64,000 bases of DNA from Corynebacterium sp. zg-331 (GTDB taxonomy: Bacteria; Actinomycetota; Actinomycetes; Mycobacteriales; Mycobacteriaceae): the NCBI RefSeq assembly GCF_014267345.1, contig NZ_JACMYD010000001.1:558001-622000 (forward strand), written 5' to 3'. A model generated the notes under the pieces. The model saw only the letters and a program-made list of their open reading frames with translations, made no database searches and was not told the DNA's origin. The position numbers and the translations under genes are program-made. Shown in pieces: positions 40,119 through 49,478 of this stretch (positions are counted from its first letter, which is position 1; every line of letters starts with the position of its first letter).

Positions 40119-40679
40119 CTATTTCCGCACCGAGGCCTCCACTACATCGAGCATCCGGCTCAGCCCGGCCACGGGTTGACCCGAGGCCAGCTGCGAGATA
40201 AGGCCCTCCATCACTGTTTCCAGATAGATGATGAGAACCTCCACCGGGACATCAGTGCGCATGCGATCTTGTTCCGCATTGCGCTGCAGGCGCGTGCGCA
40301 CCGCCTGATCCAGCACCTCCTGGTGCTGCTGCCAGCGAGCCCGAAAGGAAGGATCGGTGCGTAACATCCTTGCGATTTCCAGCCGGGTAGCCAACCAATC
40401 GTGCCGTTCCGGGTGATCGAGGATGTCCCGCATCACCTCCACCAGCCCCTCGGCGGCGACCACATCGGCCTGACGCTCCGCGTCCTGACGGGCGATAGCA
40501 AGGAAGAGCGATTCCTTATCACCGAAGTGATGAAAGATCGCTCCCCGCGACTTTCCGGTGGCCGCCTCCAGGCGGCGCACCGTTGCGCCCTCGTAGCCGA
40601 ACTCCCCGAAGCACCTACGCGCTCCTTCGAGAATGTCGTGGCGGCGCCGCTCTAGCTCCGCTTCGCTAACGACGGGCAC
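40119..40679 (-). CDS. acnR: AcnR, TetR-type repressor of aconitase
   Basis: 186 residues. N-terminal TetR helix-turn-helix (ILEGARRCFGEFGYEGATVRRLEAATGKSRGAIFHHFG; two blocks within residues 15-55), with a C-terminal ligand domain. The corynebacterial AcnR represses acn. GTG start 9 bp after the acn stop, so acn-acnR is an operon with probable feedback. A matching operator lies upstream of acn. Confidence 0.95.
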   Translation of the reverse strand: MPVVSEAELERRRHDILEGARRCFGEFGYEGATVRRLEAATGKSRGAIFHHFGDKESLFLAIARQDAERQADVVAAEGLVEVMRDILDHPERHDWLATRLEIARMLRTDPSFRARWQQHQEVLDQAVRTRLQRNAEQDRMRTDVPVEVLIIYLETVMEGLISQLASGQPVAGLSRMLDVVEASVRK

Positions 40680-40688
40680 GATTCGGCG

Positions 40689-43523
40689 CTACTGGGCCTT
40701 GGCCATCGACCGCAGCACGTACTGCAGGATGCCGCCGTGGCGGTAGTAATCCGCCTCACCGGGGGTATCGATGCGCACCTTGGCGTCGAACTCGACCTTC
40801 TCACCGTTGTCCTTGGTGGCCGTGACGTGCACGGTCTCCGGAATGCCCGCAGACTCGTCGTTGAGCGCGGTGATACCGGTGATGTCAAAGACCTCCGTGC
40901 CGTCCAGGCCCAGGGACTCATGGGAGGATCCCTCGGGGAACTGCAACGGGATCACCCCCATGCCGATGAGGTTGGAGCGGTGGATGCGCTCGAAGGATTC
41001 CGTGATCACGGCGCGCACGCCCAGCAGGTTCGTGCCCTTGGCCGCCCAGTCGCGGGAGGAACCCGTGCCGTACTCCTTGCCGGCGATGACCACCAGCGGG
41101 GTGCCCGCGGCCTTGTAGTTCTGGCAGGCATCGAAGATGAAGGACTGCGGGCCGCCCTCCTGGGTGAAGTCACGGGTGTAACCGCCCTGGACGTCCACCA
41201 GCTGGTTCTGCAGGCGGATGTTGGCGAACGTGCCGCGCATCATCACCTCGTGGTTGCCGCGCCGCGAGCCCAGGGAGTTGTAGTCCTGGCGCTCCACGCC
41301 GCGGGAATCCAGGTACTGCGCGGCCGGGGTGCCCGGCTTGATGGCGGAGGCGGGGGAGATGTGGTCCGTGGTCACGGAATCGCCCAGCTTGGCCAGCACG
41401 CGGGCGCCGTGGATGTCCGCCACCGGGGCGGGCTCGGTGGGCATGCCGTCGAAGTAGGGCGCCTTGCGGATGTAGGTGGAGTCCTCGTCCCATTCGAAGG
41501 TCTTGCCGGTGGGCACGTCCAGGCTCTGCCACTGCTCGTCGCCCTTGAACACATCGGCGTAGTCCTCCACGTACATCTCGCGGGTGATGCACTCCGCGAT
41601 GGTGGACTCGATCTCCTCCGTGGACGGCCAGATGTCCTTGAGAAACACGTCGTTGCCGTCCTGATCCCGCCCCAGGGGTTGAGTCTCGAAGTCAAAGTCC
41701 ATCGTGCCCGCGATCGCGTAAGCGATGACCATGATGGGGGAAGCCAGGTAATTCATCTTCACGTCGGGGGAAATGCGCCCCTCGAAGTTACGGTTACCGG
41801 ACAAAACCGCGGTGGCGGTGAGATCATGATCGTTGATGGCCTGAGAGACCTCCTCCGGCAGCGGGCCGGAGTTGCCGATGCAGGAGGTGCAACCGAATCC
41901 CGAGAGATAGAAGCCCAGGGCCTCCAGATCCTTCCAGAGATCGGCGCGCTTGAAGTAGCCGTCCACCACCTGAGAGCCAGGAGCACAGATGGTCTTGACC
42001 CAGGGCTTGGACGTGAGGCCCTTGGCGGCAGCCTTGCGGGCGATGAGACCGGCGCCCACCATCACTGACGGGTTAGAGGTGTTAGTACACGAGGTGATGG
42101 AGGCAATGGCGACCATGCCGTGATCCAGGGTGTAGTGCCCCCCGTTGGGGGACTGCACCACCACGGGCTTGGACTGACGGCCCTTGGCCCCCTCGGCCGC
42201 GGACTCGCCGTGGCCCCGCGGGGAGGAATTGTAGCCAGCCACCGGGGCATCGGCGGCGTCCTCCGCCTCGCCCTCGGCCGCCATGCGGGCGGCGGCGGGG
42301 GAGTCGTCCTGGCAGATGGGGTCGTCGGTAAAGGTGCCCAGCTGCTCGCGGAAGGTCTTCTTGGACTCCGTCAACAGGATGCGATCCTGGGGACGCTTCG
42401 GGCCCGCAATGGAGGGCACCACGGTGGACAGGTCCAGTTCCAGGTACTCGGAGTACTCCGCCTCGGGGGCGTCCTTCTCCAGCCACATGCCCTGTGCCTT
42501 GGCGTAGGCCTCCACGCGCTCGACCTGCTCCTCCGGGCGACCGGTCAAGCGCAGGTAATTGACGGTCTCCTCGTCGATCGGGAAGATCGCACAGGTGGAA
42601 CCGAACTCGGGGGACATGTTGCCGATAGTGGCACGGTTGGCTAGCGGCACCGACTTGACGCCGTTGCCGTAGAACTCTACAAACTTCTGCACCACGCCGT
42701 GCTTGCGCAGCATATCGGTGATGGTCAGCACCACGTCGGTGGCCGTCACCCCCACGGGGATTTCACCGGTGAGCTTGAAGCCTACAACCTTGGGGATCAG
42801 CATGGAGACCGGCTGGCCGAGCATTGCGGCCTCGGCCTCGATGCCACCCACGCCCCAGCCCAGGATGCCCAGGCCGTTTTCCATCGTGGTGTGGGAGTCC
42901 GTGCCGATACAGGTGTCCGGGTAGGCCACACCCTCGTTGTCAAAGACCACGCGGGAGAGGTACTCGATGTTCACCTGATGCACGATGCCGGTTCCCGGGG
43001 GCACCACGCGGAAGTTGGAGAAGTTCTCCGAACCCCAGCGCAGGAACTGATAGCGCTCCTCGTTGCGCTGGTATTCGATCTCCACGTTTTTGGCCAGGGC
43101 CTCGGGGCCGCCGAAGGCCTCCACGATCACGGAGTGGTCGATCACCATCTCCGCCGGGTTGAGCGGATTGACCTGATCAGGGTCGCCGCCCAGGGCGGTC
43201 ACGGCCTCGCGCATAGTAGCCAGATCCACCACGCAGGGCACACCGGTGAAGTCCTGCATGAGCACGCGGGCCGGGGTGAACTGGATTTCCGTGGAGGGCT
43301 CCGCCTTGGGATCCCAGTTCGCAATGGCGCGAATGTGCTCCTGCGTGACGTTCTTACCGTCCTCGGTACGCAGCAGGTTTTCGCCAAGCACCTTCAGGGA
43401 ATAGGGCAGCTTGTCCATGCCCTCCACGGCGTCGAGAGCAAAGTAGTCGTATTCCTTGTCGCCAACCTTCAGCTTGCGCTTGGCGGCAAAGGAGTTCTTG
43501 CTTTCTATCACAGTGAGCTCCAT
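40689..43523 (-). CDS. acn: Aconitate hydratase
   Basis: Citrate/isocitrate interconversion in the TCA cycle. 944 residues, AcnA/IRP type. The 4Fe-4S ligands are in SCTNTSNPS (about residue 478) and [10 protein letters not shown] (about 545 and 548). [12 protein letters not shown] and HSRAD-like [12 protein letters not shown] blocks are normal. A corynebacterial linker rich in Ala/Glu/Gly (about 420-465) interrupts the domains. Start ATG with AGGA. Controlled by AcnR through the upstream operator; iron control is likely but not visible. Confidence 0.97.
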   Translation of the reverse strand: MELTVIESKNSFAAKRKLKVGDKEYDYFALDAVEGMDKLPYSLKVLGENLLRTEDGKNVTQEHIRAIANWDPKAEPSTEIQFTPARVLMQDFTGVPCVVDLATMREAVTALGGDPDQVNPLNPAEMVIDHSVIVEAFGGPEALAKNVEIEYQRNEERYQFLRWGSENFSNFRVVPPGTGIVHQVNIEYLSRVVFDNEGVAYPDTCIGTDSHTTMENGLGILGWGVGGIEAEAAMLGQPVSMLIPKVVGFKLTGEIPVGVTATDVVLTITDMLRKHGVVQKFVEFYGNGVKSVPLANRATIGNMSPEFGSTCAIFPIDEETVNYLRLTGRPEEQVERVEAYAKAQGMWLEKDAPEAEYSEYLELDLSTVVPSIAGPKRPQDRILLTESKKTFREQLGTFTDDPICQDDSPAAARMAAEGEAEDAADAPVAGYNSSPRGHGESAAEGAKGRQSKPVVVQSPNGGHYTLDHGMVAIASITSCTNTSNPSVMVGAGLIARKAAAKGLTSKPWVKTICAPGSQVVDGYFKRADLWKDLEALGFYLSGFGCTSCIGNSGPLPEEVSQAINDHDLTATAVLSGNRNFEGRISPDVKMNYLASPIMVIAYAIAGTMDFDFETQPLGRDQDGNDVFLKDIWPSTEEIESTIAECITREMYVEDYADVFKGDEQWQSLDVPTGKTFEWDEDSTYIRKAPYFDGMPTEPAPVADIHGARVLAKLGDSVTTDHISPASAIKPGTPAAQYLDSRGVERQDYNSLGSRRGNHEVMMRGTFANIRLQNQLVDVQGGYTRDFTQEGGPQSFIFDACQNYKAAGTPLVVIAGKEYGTGSSRDWAAKGTNLLGVRAVITESFERIHRSNLIGMGVIPLQFPEGSSHESLGLDGTEVFDITGITALNDESAGIPETVHVTATKDNGEKVEFDAKVRIDTPGEADYYRHGGILQYVLRSMAKAQ

Positions 43524-43594
43524 TTCCTAACGGGTTGAGAGTCAAGACTCGTTGCCGGAGCCGGAGTCCAGCGTTTCCACGAGGCTTATTCACG

Positions 43595-43600
43595 AGTTTA
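43595..43600 (-). promoter_or_regulatory. Second -10 candidate of acn
   Basis: Minus-strand TAAACT; would give a leader of about 65 nt. The -35 is weak. Confidence 0.3.
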
Positions 43601-43635
43601 CTATCCGGTTCGCACCAGATTCCTCGTTTCTCAGC

Positions 43636-43658
43636 ATCATAACAGTACGTGCGTTCTG
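43636..43658 (-). promoter_or_regulatory. AcnR operator and -10 upstream of acn
   Basis: On the minus strand CAGAACGCACGTACTG (43658-43643) fits the published corynebacterial AcnR pattern CAGNAC-N4-GTACTG. It is followed two bases on by TATGAT (43641-43636), a good -10, so bound AcnR would cover the promoter spacer. Flanking AA/TT extend the dyad to 20 bp. Confidence 0.75.
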
Positions 43659-43746
43659 TTGGTGAACTCCCACTCCACCCCCGAGACCACCCCTTCCGTA
43701 TATAACTAGAGGGGGAATCCACCCCGGAAAGACCAAGGAGGCCCCG

Positions 43747-44226
43747 GTGATTCCCGATCAGATAGACCTCGCCGCTTTGAGTGCACAGCTCAACGAACAG
43801 GGCGTGGCCATCCATGGCAGGGGGAGCGATAACATCTCCTGGCGCAACGATCTTGCCTCCGCCATCGACGCGGCAGAAAGCACCGGCCGGGGCAGTTTTG
43901 GCCTCGCGGTCTTGGACTTCACCCCCGCCCACACCCCCGACCTTCGCGACATAGCCCAGGAGCTTCATCGGGCCGCCGGGCTCGACACCGTTATCGTCCG
44001 CGCGCCGAGCTCGGGAGCCACCGTCAGTTCGGTTTATTCCCGGCACGACATCGAGCGTGCTCAGGACGAATTCCTCGCGACAGCCAACTACACGACCGCC
44101 GTGCGGGAGTATCCCGAGCATCTTGCGGACGCCCCGATCCCCTGGATACCCCTGTCCCTCACGGCGCTCACCGCATGCCTGTTTACCCTCGCCTCCACCT
44201 ATCTTCGATCAAGGCGGGAGAGTTGA
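43747..44226 (+). CDS. Rv1476-like membrane-anchored protein
   Basis: 159 residues, GTG start with AAGGAGG. A soluble alpha/beta N-terminal domain (FGLAVLDFTP...LRDIAQEL...VIVRAPSSGATVSSVYSRHDIERAQD) is followed by one C-terminal helix (about 131-152). The order acn - this gene - NlpC/P60 hydrolase matches acn-Rv1476-ripA of mycobacteria. Function is unknown; conserved linkage suggests a role with the cell-wall hydrolase. Confidence 0.8.
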   Translation: MIPDQIDLAALSAQLNEQGVAIHGRGSDNISWRNDLASAIDAAESTGRGSFGLAVLDFTPAHTPDLRDIAQELHRAAGLDTVIVRAPSSGATVSSVYSRHDIERAQDEFLATANYTTAVREYPEHLADAPIPWIPLSLTALTACLFTLASTYLRSRRES

Positions 44227-44622
44227 TCGTCAAGGATCGACACACCCCAACCCTCGATAGTGATGAAAATCATAAATTATGCCCGGTCGGCCGTTTCCGC
44301 TGGACAGCCGCCCCACCGGGTGCCGCAAACCCTCCCACCCCCTGGCGGACAATGCCATAGATGGGGCTCCTGCGAAAACAGTGACATACTGTTTTCCTAT
44401 TGGCACACGGGTCGTGCGAGATGTTTTTTAAGTCATGGGACTTAAGAGGTGCATGTCGGGCAGCGTGGCGATAGAGGGCACGTGGGGAAGCCTGCCCGCA
44501 TATCCACGCTCCCATTCGACAGTCAACTCACCCGACCCGCGTACCACCTCCGTGTCAGTAACGCTTTGCGGAAGCCGGTAAAGCTTCAAAACTTTACCTT
44601 CGCCTCCGAAGGGAGACTTGTA
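44227..44622 (+). promoter_or_regulatory. Long leader with palindromes before the NlpC/P60 gene
   Basis: 396 bp without a gene. Two perfect inverted repeats: GAAAACAGT (44374-44382) / ACTGTTTTC (44388-44396), 5-nt loop; and TTAAGTC (44428-44434) / GACTTAA (44439-44445), 4-nt loop. The spacing fits regulator sites or RNA hairpins. The motifs of the c-di-AMP (ydaO) riboswitch, known upstream of some actinobacterial wall hydrolases, were not found. Confidence 0.45.
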
Positions 44623-46374
44623 GTGGGAACCTCTGCGTCCACAAGCAGCACGTCGTTACGCCGCATGGTGCGGATTAGCGTGGCCACGGTCGTGTGCGCC
44701 TCCTCGCTGTGCGCAATCACGCCGGTTGTGGCCACGCCCTCCAACCCCAGCGACGTCGACCTAGAGCGCGCGCGACAGGCGCTGACCTCCGGTGCCGCCT
44801 CCGTATCCGAGCTCGCGGGTCAGGTCAGCTCCGCCCAGGAACGCCTCGCTCATCTGGAGCTATCCATGGGACAACTGCGCGAGGCCGTCAATAAGTCCCT
44901 CGTAGATCTCCACGACTCCCAGGTCACGGCGGAACACGCCCGCCAGGCCGCCGCTTCCGCCAAGACAGAACTGGGGCGCAGCCAGCAGGAACTCGACAAA
45001 GCGCAGGACATCCTCAACGAGATCTCGCGCACCGCCTACCGCCGCGGGGCCTCCAGCCCCCTGGGGGCGGTTTCCGGGAAGACCACCTCGGCAGAAGCGC
45101 TCGATCGCAGCACCTATCTTCGGACCAATTCCGACAAACAACGCCGGGCTATCGAGGAGCTTGACCGCGCCCGTACCGTGACCGCGAATCGGGAATCCGA
45201 ACTGCGCAAGGCGCGCAACGTCGCCGAACGCCGCGAGGCCGAGGCCCAGCAGGCGCAACAATCCGCGCAGGCTGCCATCGAGGAGACCTCTCGTTCCCTA
45301 GAGCGCAGTACCCAGGAACACGAGCGGCTGCTCACCGAGCAACGATGGGCGCAACAGCGCCTCGATGCCGCCAAGAACAATGCCCAAAGCCTGCTCGACC
45401 AGCGTGAGGAATTCGAGCAGTATCAGGCGCGGGAGAAAGAACGGCGCGCCGCAGAGCAGGCTCGTCAGGCCGAGGCCGCGCGCAAAGAGGCACGCGAGGC
45501 GGCACAACGCGACGAACACCACCGCGCCGCGACAGCCGCCGCAGCCGCGGTGGCCAGCAAGCAGCCGGAGCACACCCGCCTGGATAATCCCTATCCGCAG
45601 AATGAGGATGCGCAGTCCACCGAGGTTGCGGAGATTCAGAACCCTCATTTCTCCGAGGACACCTCGGCCGAGGAAGCACCGGCGACCGCAGACGTCACCC
45701 CGGAGGCGTCTGCGACCGCTACCTCCGCCAGGGAGGTCACCCCGGAGATCACCCCTCGGGAGGAAAACGACTCCGAGGAGGAGCTGTCGGAGGCCAGCGC
45801 CACCGAGGAAACCGAGGCCGAAGAGACGGCGATGGAGGCGCCTCTCACGGAGGAGCCCGCAGCTCAGACCGCAACGGAGGAAACTGAGTCCGGCGAACCG
45901 AGTGCCACTGGCGCTGCGGAGCTATCCAGTTCCGAGACCACCGGGGCAGACTCCAGCAGCATCATCGAAACGGTGATCGCGAGGGCGATGTCCCAGGTCG
46001 GTCAGCCCTACGCCTGGGGCGGGGGTACTGCCAACGGGCCCAGCCAGGGAATCCGCGACGGCGGGGTGGCCGATTCTCACGGCGACTACAACAAGGTGGG
46101 CTTCGATTGCTCCGGCCTGACCCTCTATGCCTTTGCCGGGGCCGGCATTTCCCTGCCTCATTACACGGGATATCAATACCAAAGCGGCACACCGATCGAC
46201 CCGAGCGACATGAAGCGCGGAGACCTGATCTTCTACGGTCCAACCGGCAATACCCACGTGGCCATCTATTTGGGTAACGGGCAGATGATCGAGGCACCGC
46301 AATCGGGTTCTTATGTTCAGGTCGTGCCCGTGCGCTGGGCGGGGATGAGCCCCCATGCTGTGCGCATAGTGTAG
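44623..46374 (+). CDS. NlpC/P60 peptidoglycan endopeptidase, RipA type
   Basis: Secreted D,L-endopeptidase that splits peptide crosslinks during septation. GTG 44623, with GGGAG 7 nt before, gives 583 residues; the frame is open further upstream. Signal peptide about 1-37 (ITPVVA cleavage). A long coiled coil follows (about 45-330, rich in Glu/Gln/Ala/Arg), then an acidic Glu/Thr/Ser linker (about 370-480) and the C-terminal NlpC/P60 domain: Cys496 in FDCSGLTLYAF and His545 in TGNTHVAIYLG. The coiled coil probably autoinhibits, as in RipA. Confidence 0.93.
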   Translation: MGTSASTSSTSLRRMVRISVATVVCASSLCAITPVVATPSNPSDVDLERARQALTSGAASVSELAGQVSSAQERLAHLELSMGQLREAVNKSLVDLHDSQVTAEHARQAAASAKTELGRSQQELDKAQDILNEISRTAYRRGASSPLGAVSGKTTSAEALDRSTYLRTNSDKQRRAIEELDRARTVTANRESELRKARNVAERREAEAQQAQQSAQAAIEETSRSLERSTQEHERLLTEQRWAQQRLDAAKNNAQSLLDQREEFEQYQAREKERRAAEQARQAEAARKEAREAAQRDEHHRAATAAAAAVASKQPEHTRLDNPYPQNEDAQSTEVAEIQNPHFSEDTSAEEAPATADVTPEASATATSAREVTPEITPREENDSEEELSEASATEETEAEETAMEAPLTEEPAAQTATEETESGEPSATGAAELSSSETTGADSSSIIETVIARAMSQVGQPYAWGGGTANGPSQGIRDGGVADSHGDYNKVGFDCSGLTLYAFAGAGISLPHYTGYQYQSGTPIDPSDMKRGDLIFYGPTGNTHVAIYLGNGQMIEAPQSGSYVQVVPVRWAGMSPHAVRIV

Positions 46375-46400
46375 CTTTGCTCTGATTCTCGCCTAGCCCG

Positions 46401-46406
46401 TAGGCT
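46401..46406 (+). promoter_or_regulatory. Leaderless-type -10 of hemH
   Basis: TAGGCT, 7 nt before ATG 46414. Confidence 0.65.
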
Positions 46407-46413
46407 TGAGACC

Positions 46414-47487
46414 ATGAGCCTTGAGCAGCACTACGATGCCCTCCTCGTTCTTTCCTTCGGCGGTCCCGAGGGACCCGAGGAGGTCGTTCCATTTTTGGAA
46501 AACGTAACCCGAGGCCGCGGCATTCCGCGCGAACGCCTCAAGGTGGTGGGGGAGCATTACTTCCACTTCGACGGCGTCAGCCCCCTCAACCGGCTGAACA
46601 AGGAAATCATCGCCAACGTGGAACAGGAATTGCTTCACCGCGGCCTGGACCTTCCGGTCTACTTTGGCAACAGAAACTGGCATCCCTTTGGTGAAGACAC
46701 CGCGCGACGCATGGCAGCCGATGGCGTGCGTAATGCCCTGGTCTTTAGCACCTCCGCCTGGGGGGGCTACTCCGGGTGCCGCCAATACGACGAGGACATC
46801 CAGCGGATTCGCCGGTGCCTCGCGGACGAGGGGCTCCCGGACATCACTTTCACCAAGTTGCGCCAGTTCTACAATCACCCCAAGTTCATCACCGCGATGG
46901 CCCAGGCCACCAAGGAATCGCACGCCCAATTCTCCCCCGAGGATCGACCTCGCACCATCTTCACGGCGCATTCCGTGCCGCTAAGCGCCAATAACGCCGC
47001 CGGCGGCCCCGAGGACGCCAGGCTCTACGAGCGACAGGTGGCTGAGGCCTCCCGCCTGGTGGCCGAGCAGGCGGGCATCGAGGAATATGACCTCGTATGG
47101 CAGTCCCGCTCGGGCAGCCCGGCAATCCCCTGGCTGGAACCGGATATTGTGGATCATGCCTCCGCTCTTCACGACGAACACGGCGTGAATAATATCGTGG
47201 TGTGCCCCATCGGGTTTATCTCCGATCACATGGAGGTGGTCTGGGACCTCGATACGGAATTGCGCCAGGCCACCGACGAGCGCGGCATGCACATGGAGCG
47301 CAGCCGCACGGCCGGGCCCACCGAACTCTTCACCCAGATGGTGGTGGATCTGATCGAAGAACACACCTCTGGGCGCGCCCCCGAGAGCATGGGAAAGGTC
47401 ACCATCAACGGCTGCACCGTCAACGGCGCGGCCTGCCACGAAGGATGCTGTCAGCCCGCCACAAGGCCCATCTCCCGCACCGCGTAA
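46414..47487 (+). CDS. hemH: Ferrochelatase (coproporphyrin-type)
   Basis: Inserts iron into porphyrin; actinobacterial members act on coproporphyrin III (CpfC). 357 residues. [17 protein letters not shown], the histidine of FTAHSVPLS, and [17 protein letters not shown] with its Glu are the family blocks. A C-terminal cysteine set, [15 protein letters not shown], can hold the [2Fe-2S] cluster known in actinobacterial ferrochelatases. Its end overlaps the next, convergent gene by 37 bp. Confidence 0.96.
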   Translation: MSLEQHYDALLVLSFGGPEGPEEVVPFLENVTRGRGIPRERLKVVGEHYFHFDGVSPLNRLNKEIIANVEQELLHRGLDLPVYFGNRNWHPFGEDTARRMAADGVRNALVFSTSAWGGYSGCRQYDEDIQRIRRCLADEGLPDITFTKLRQFYNHPKFITAMAQATKESHAQFSPEDRPRTIFTAHSVPLSANNAAGGPEDARLYERQVAEASRLVAEQAGIEEYDLVWQSRSGSPAIPWLEPDIVDHASALHDEHGVNNIVVCPIGFISDHMEVVWDLDTELRQATDERGMHMERSRTAGPTELFTQMVVDLIEEHTSGRAPESMGKVTINGCTVNGAACHEGCCQPATRPISRTA

Positions 47488-48161
47488 TCCACGGCCACCA
47501 TCCGGGCCTCCCGGATGACCCGCCACAAGCTGGATAACTCGGTATCAAGGCTGTGATCCCGGCCCTGATCGAGGAGGGTCTCCACGATCGCGGCCACCCG
47601 ATCCGCGCGTGCAATCAACTTCGCCGCCCGGCCTGGAGTGGAACCGGGAACCCCGGGGGTTTCGTAAAAATCATTCAGTCGTCCCACGCTGAGGCGCGGC
47701 TGGCGAAGGCGCTGGTGGCGATAGCCTTGGGCCTCGATGAGTTCCGCCGCACGCCTGGTCGCATCGGCCAGGCGCATATCGGCCTCGCCGGGGGAGAGGT
47801 GGAGCCCCGCCGGTACCTTCTCGACGATCCGACAGCGCCATTCTTCCTCCCCCGGCACCGCAATGAGCACGTGGTGACGGTGACCGTCGGCGTCCGGAAC
47901 CACCAGCGCGCCGTATTCGTCGGCGGGCTCGGGTAATCCGCTGGGGTATCCGGGCCCAGCAAGCACCAGGCGCACGGCGGGTCCCTCGCTGCGAAGCGCC
48001 GCCGCGGCCCGCATCTCGCGCAGCGTATCGACGCGGTGAGGTTGGCGAAGATCACGCAGGGCGTCGATGAGCGCATCGGTGGCTTCGTGCCCGTAAAACC
48101 ACGCCCCCCACCACAGGGCGGCGTGCTGAAGCGGGGAGTACACGTGCGGGCGGATAAGCAT
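47451..48161 (-). CDS. Hypothetical corynebacterial protein
   Basis: 236 residues from ATG 48161. No domain is recognised. Sequence is soluble, rich in Arg and Ala, with [20 protein letters not shown] at the N terminus, a mid-segment [18 protein letters not shown], and helical C terminus. Start is 9 nt after TACACT. It is divergent from the DUF3097 gene with only 22 bp between starts, and converges on hemH with overlapping ends. Confidence 0.7.
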   Translation of the reverse strand: MLIRPHVYSPLQHAALWWGAWFYGHEATDALIDALRDLRQPHRVDTLREMRAAAALRSEGPAVRLVLAGPGYPSGLPEPADEYGALVVPDADGHRHHVLIAVPGEEEWRCRIVEKVPAGLHLSPGEADMRLADATRRAAELIEAQGYRHQRLRQPRLSVGRLNDFYETPGVPGSTPGRAAKLIARADRVAAIVETLLDQGRDHSLDTELSSLWRVIREARMVAVDYAVREMGLVAG

Positions 48162-48169
48162 GATCCTAG

Positions 48170-48176
48170 TAGTGTA
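48170..48176. promoter_or_regulatory. Shared symmetric -10 for two divergent leaderless genes
   Basis: The 7-mer TAGTGTA gives TAGTGT on the plus strand (48170-48175, 8 nt before ATG 48184) and TACACT on the minus strand (48176-48171, 9 nt before ATG 48161). Each promoter's -35 would lie inside the opposite gene. Confidence 0.6.
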
Positions 48177-48183
48177 GGACATC

Positions 48184-49020
48184 ATGGCGAGAAACGACTA
48201 CGGCGACATTCTTTCCGGGCATTCCCGCAACCGGCGTCCCAGCTACCCAACCATGCCTGCTATGCCGGGCGAGGTGGTAGAGGTCCCCGCCCAGGACTTC
48301 GTAGGAGCCGTCATCGGCACCGAGCGCACCTACGACGGCGACTTCGTGCGCCTGGAGGATCGCCACGGCACGCAGCGCCTCTTCCATCTGCGCCCCGGGG
48401 CCTTTCTCCACGAGGGAAAGCGCGTGACACTCACGCGCTACGTTCCCCCACAGGTACCGCAACGCTCCAATTCCGGCTCCCGACGGGTGCACAACGTTCA
48501 GGCCAAGGTGGCCGCCCCCTCCCGCATCTGGGTAGAAGGCGTCCACGATGCCGCCATCGTGGAGCGGATTTGGGGTCACGACCTGCGCGTGGAGGGGGTG
48601 GTCGTGGAATACCTTGAGGGCCTGGATCATCTTCCCGACCGCCTGGCTTCCTTTGGGCCCGGGCCAGCAAGACGCGTGGGGGTGCTAGCCGACCACCTCG
48701 TGGAGGGGTCGAAGGAGACCCGACTCACGCGGCAGGTGGGTCCGCACGTGTTGGTCACCGGGCATCCCTACATCGACATCTGGGCCGCGGTCAAGCCCCA
48801 ACGCCTGGGCATCCGCGCTTGGCCGGACATTCCTTATGGAGAGGACTGGAAGACCGGCGTCTGTCGCAGGCTGGGCTGGTCCGATCCCAAGGAAGGGTGG
48901 AGCCGCGTCTACAACGCGGTACGCTCCTTCCGCGACGTGGATTCCACCCTGATCGGCGCCGTAGAACGCCTGGTGGACTTTGTCACCACCCCGGAACTCA
49001 CCAAATCCGATCTCCTCTAG
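48184..49020 (+). CDS. DUF3097 family protein
   Basis: 278 residues of an actinobacterial family with unknown function. N-terminal beta-rich part (VVEVPAQDFVGAVIGTER...VRLEDRHGTQRLF), then IWVEGVHDAAIVERIWGHDLR, which resembles a TOPRIM-type acidic motif (EGxxD), and VLVTGHPYIDIWAAVKP. This suggests a nucleic-acid or nucleotide-linked role, by inference only. ATG is probably the 5' end of the mRNA. Confidence 0.85.
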   Translation: MARNDYGDILSGHSRNRRPSYPTMPAMPGEVVEVPAQDFVGAVIGTERTYDGDFVRLEDRHGTQRLFHLRPGAFLHEGKRVTLTRYVPPQVPQRSNSGSRRVHNVQAKVAAPSRIWVEGVHDAAIVERIWGHDLRVEGVVVEYLEGLDHLPDRLASFGPGPARRVGVLADHLVEGSKETRLTRQVGPHVLVTGHPYIDIWAAVKPQRLGIRAWPDIPYGEDWKTGVCRRLGWSDPKEGWSRVYNAVRSFRDVDSTLIGAVERLVDFVTTPELTKSDLL

Positions 49021-49033
49021 ACCCCGATTTCGG

Positions 49034-49039
49034 TAGGCT
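49034..49039 (+). promoter_or_regulatory. Leaderless-type -10 of the NfeD gene
   Basis: TAGGCT, 7 nt before GTG 49047; same hexamer and spacing as hemH and fhs. Confidence 0.6.
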
Positions 49040-49046
49040 GGGTCGG

Positions 49047-49478
49047 GTGGAAATCATCGCGTGGTTCATCGCAGCCCTCGCCTTGGCGGGACTGGAGCTA
49101 GCGGTGGGGGAGTTTACCCTTCTCATGCTCAGCGGCGGGGCGCTGGCCGCCAGTGGAATCGCGCTGATCGGCGCGCCGTTGTGGGGCCAGGTTCTGGCCT
49201 TTGCACTCGTCTCCCTCGGACTCTTGTTTTTCGTCAAACCCCTGCTACGCCGCCGAATGCAGGTGCCACTGACCCTGGATACTTCCGCGGACGCCCTGGT
49301 GGGACACACCGCGGAGGTCATCGAGACCGTGCACGCGAGCGCCGGAGGGCAGGTCAGGCTCGATGGCAGCATCTGGTCTGCCACCTCCGATGATCCCCAC
49401 GCCTCGTACAGCGAGGGCGAGCACGTCACCGTCATGCGCATCGACGGACCCACTGCCATCGTCTGGAAGGAAAAATAA
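49047..49478 (+). CDS. NfeD-like membrane protein
   Basis: 143 residues. Two to three transmembrane helices (about 1-65) are followed by an OB-fold domain (about 80-143: LVGHTAEVIETV...GQVRLDGSIWSATS...VTVMRIDGPTAIVWK). NfeD proteins are nearly always encoded with SPFH proteins, as here: its TAA overlaps the next ATG (TAATG). Probable partner in membrane microdomain organisation. Confidence 0.9.
   Translation: MEIIAWFIAALALAGLELAVGEFTLLMLSGGALAASGIALIGAPLWGQVLAFALVSLGLLFFVKPLLRRRMQVPLTLDTSADALVGHTAEVIETVHASAGGQVRLDGSIWSATSDDPHASYSEGEHVTVMRIDGPTAIVWKEK

Noticed and set aside
40737..42068. 443-codon open frame opposite acn
   Set aside because: Same kind of antisense shadow; no ribosome-binding site, no recognisable domain.
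44227..44622. c-di-AMP (ydaO) riboswitch before the NlpC/P60 gene
   Set aside because: Looked for because such switches control wall hydrolases in actinobacteria; the GGGGAACC and GGGUGAA motifs are absent.
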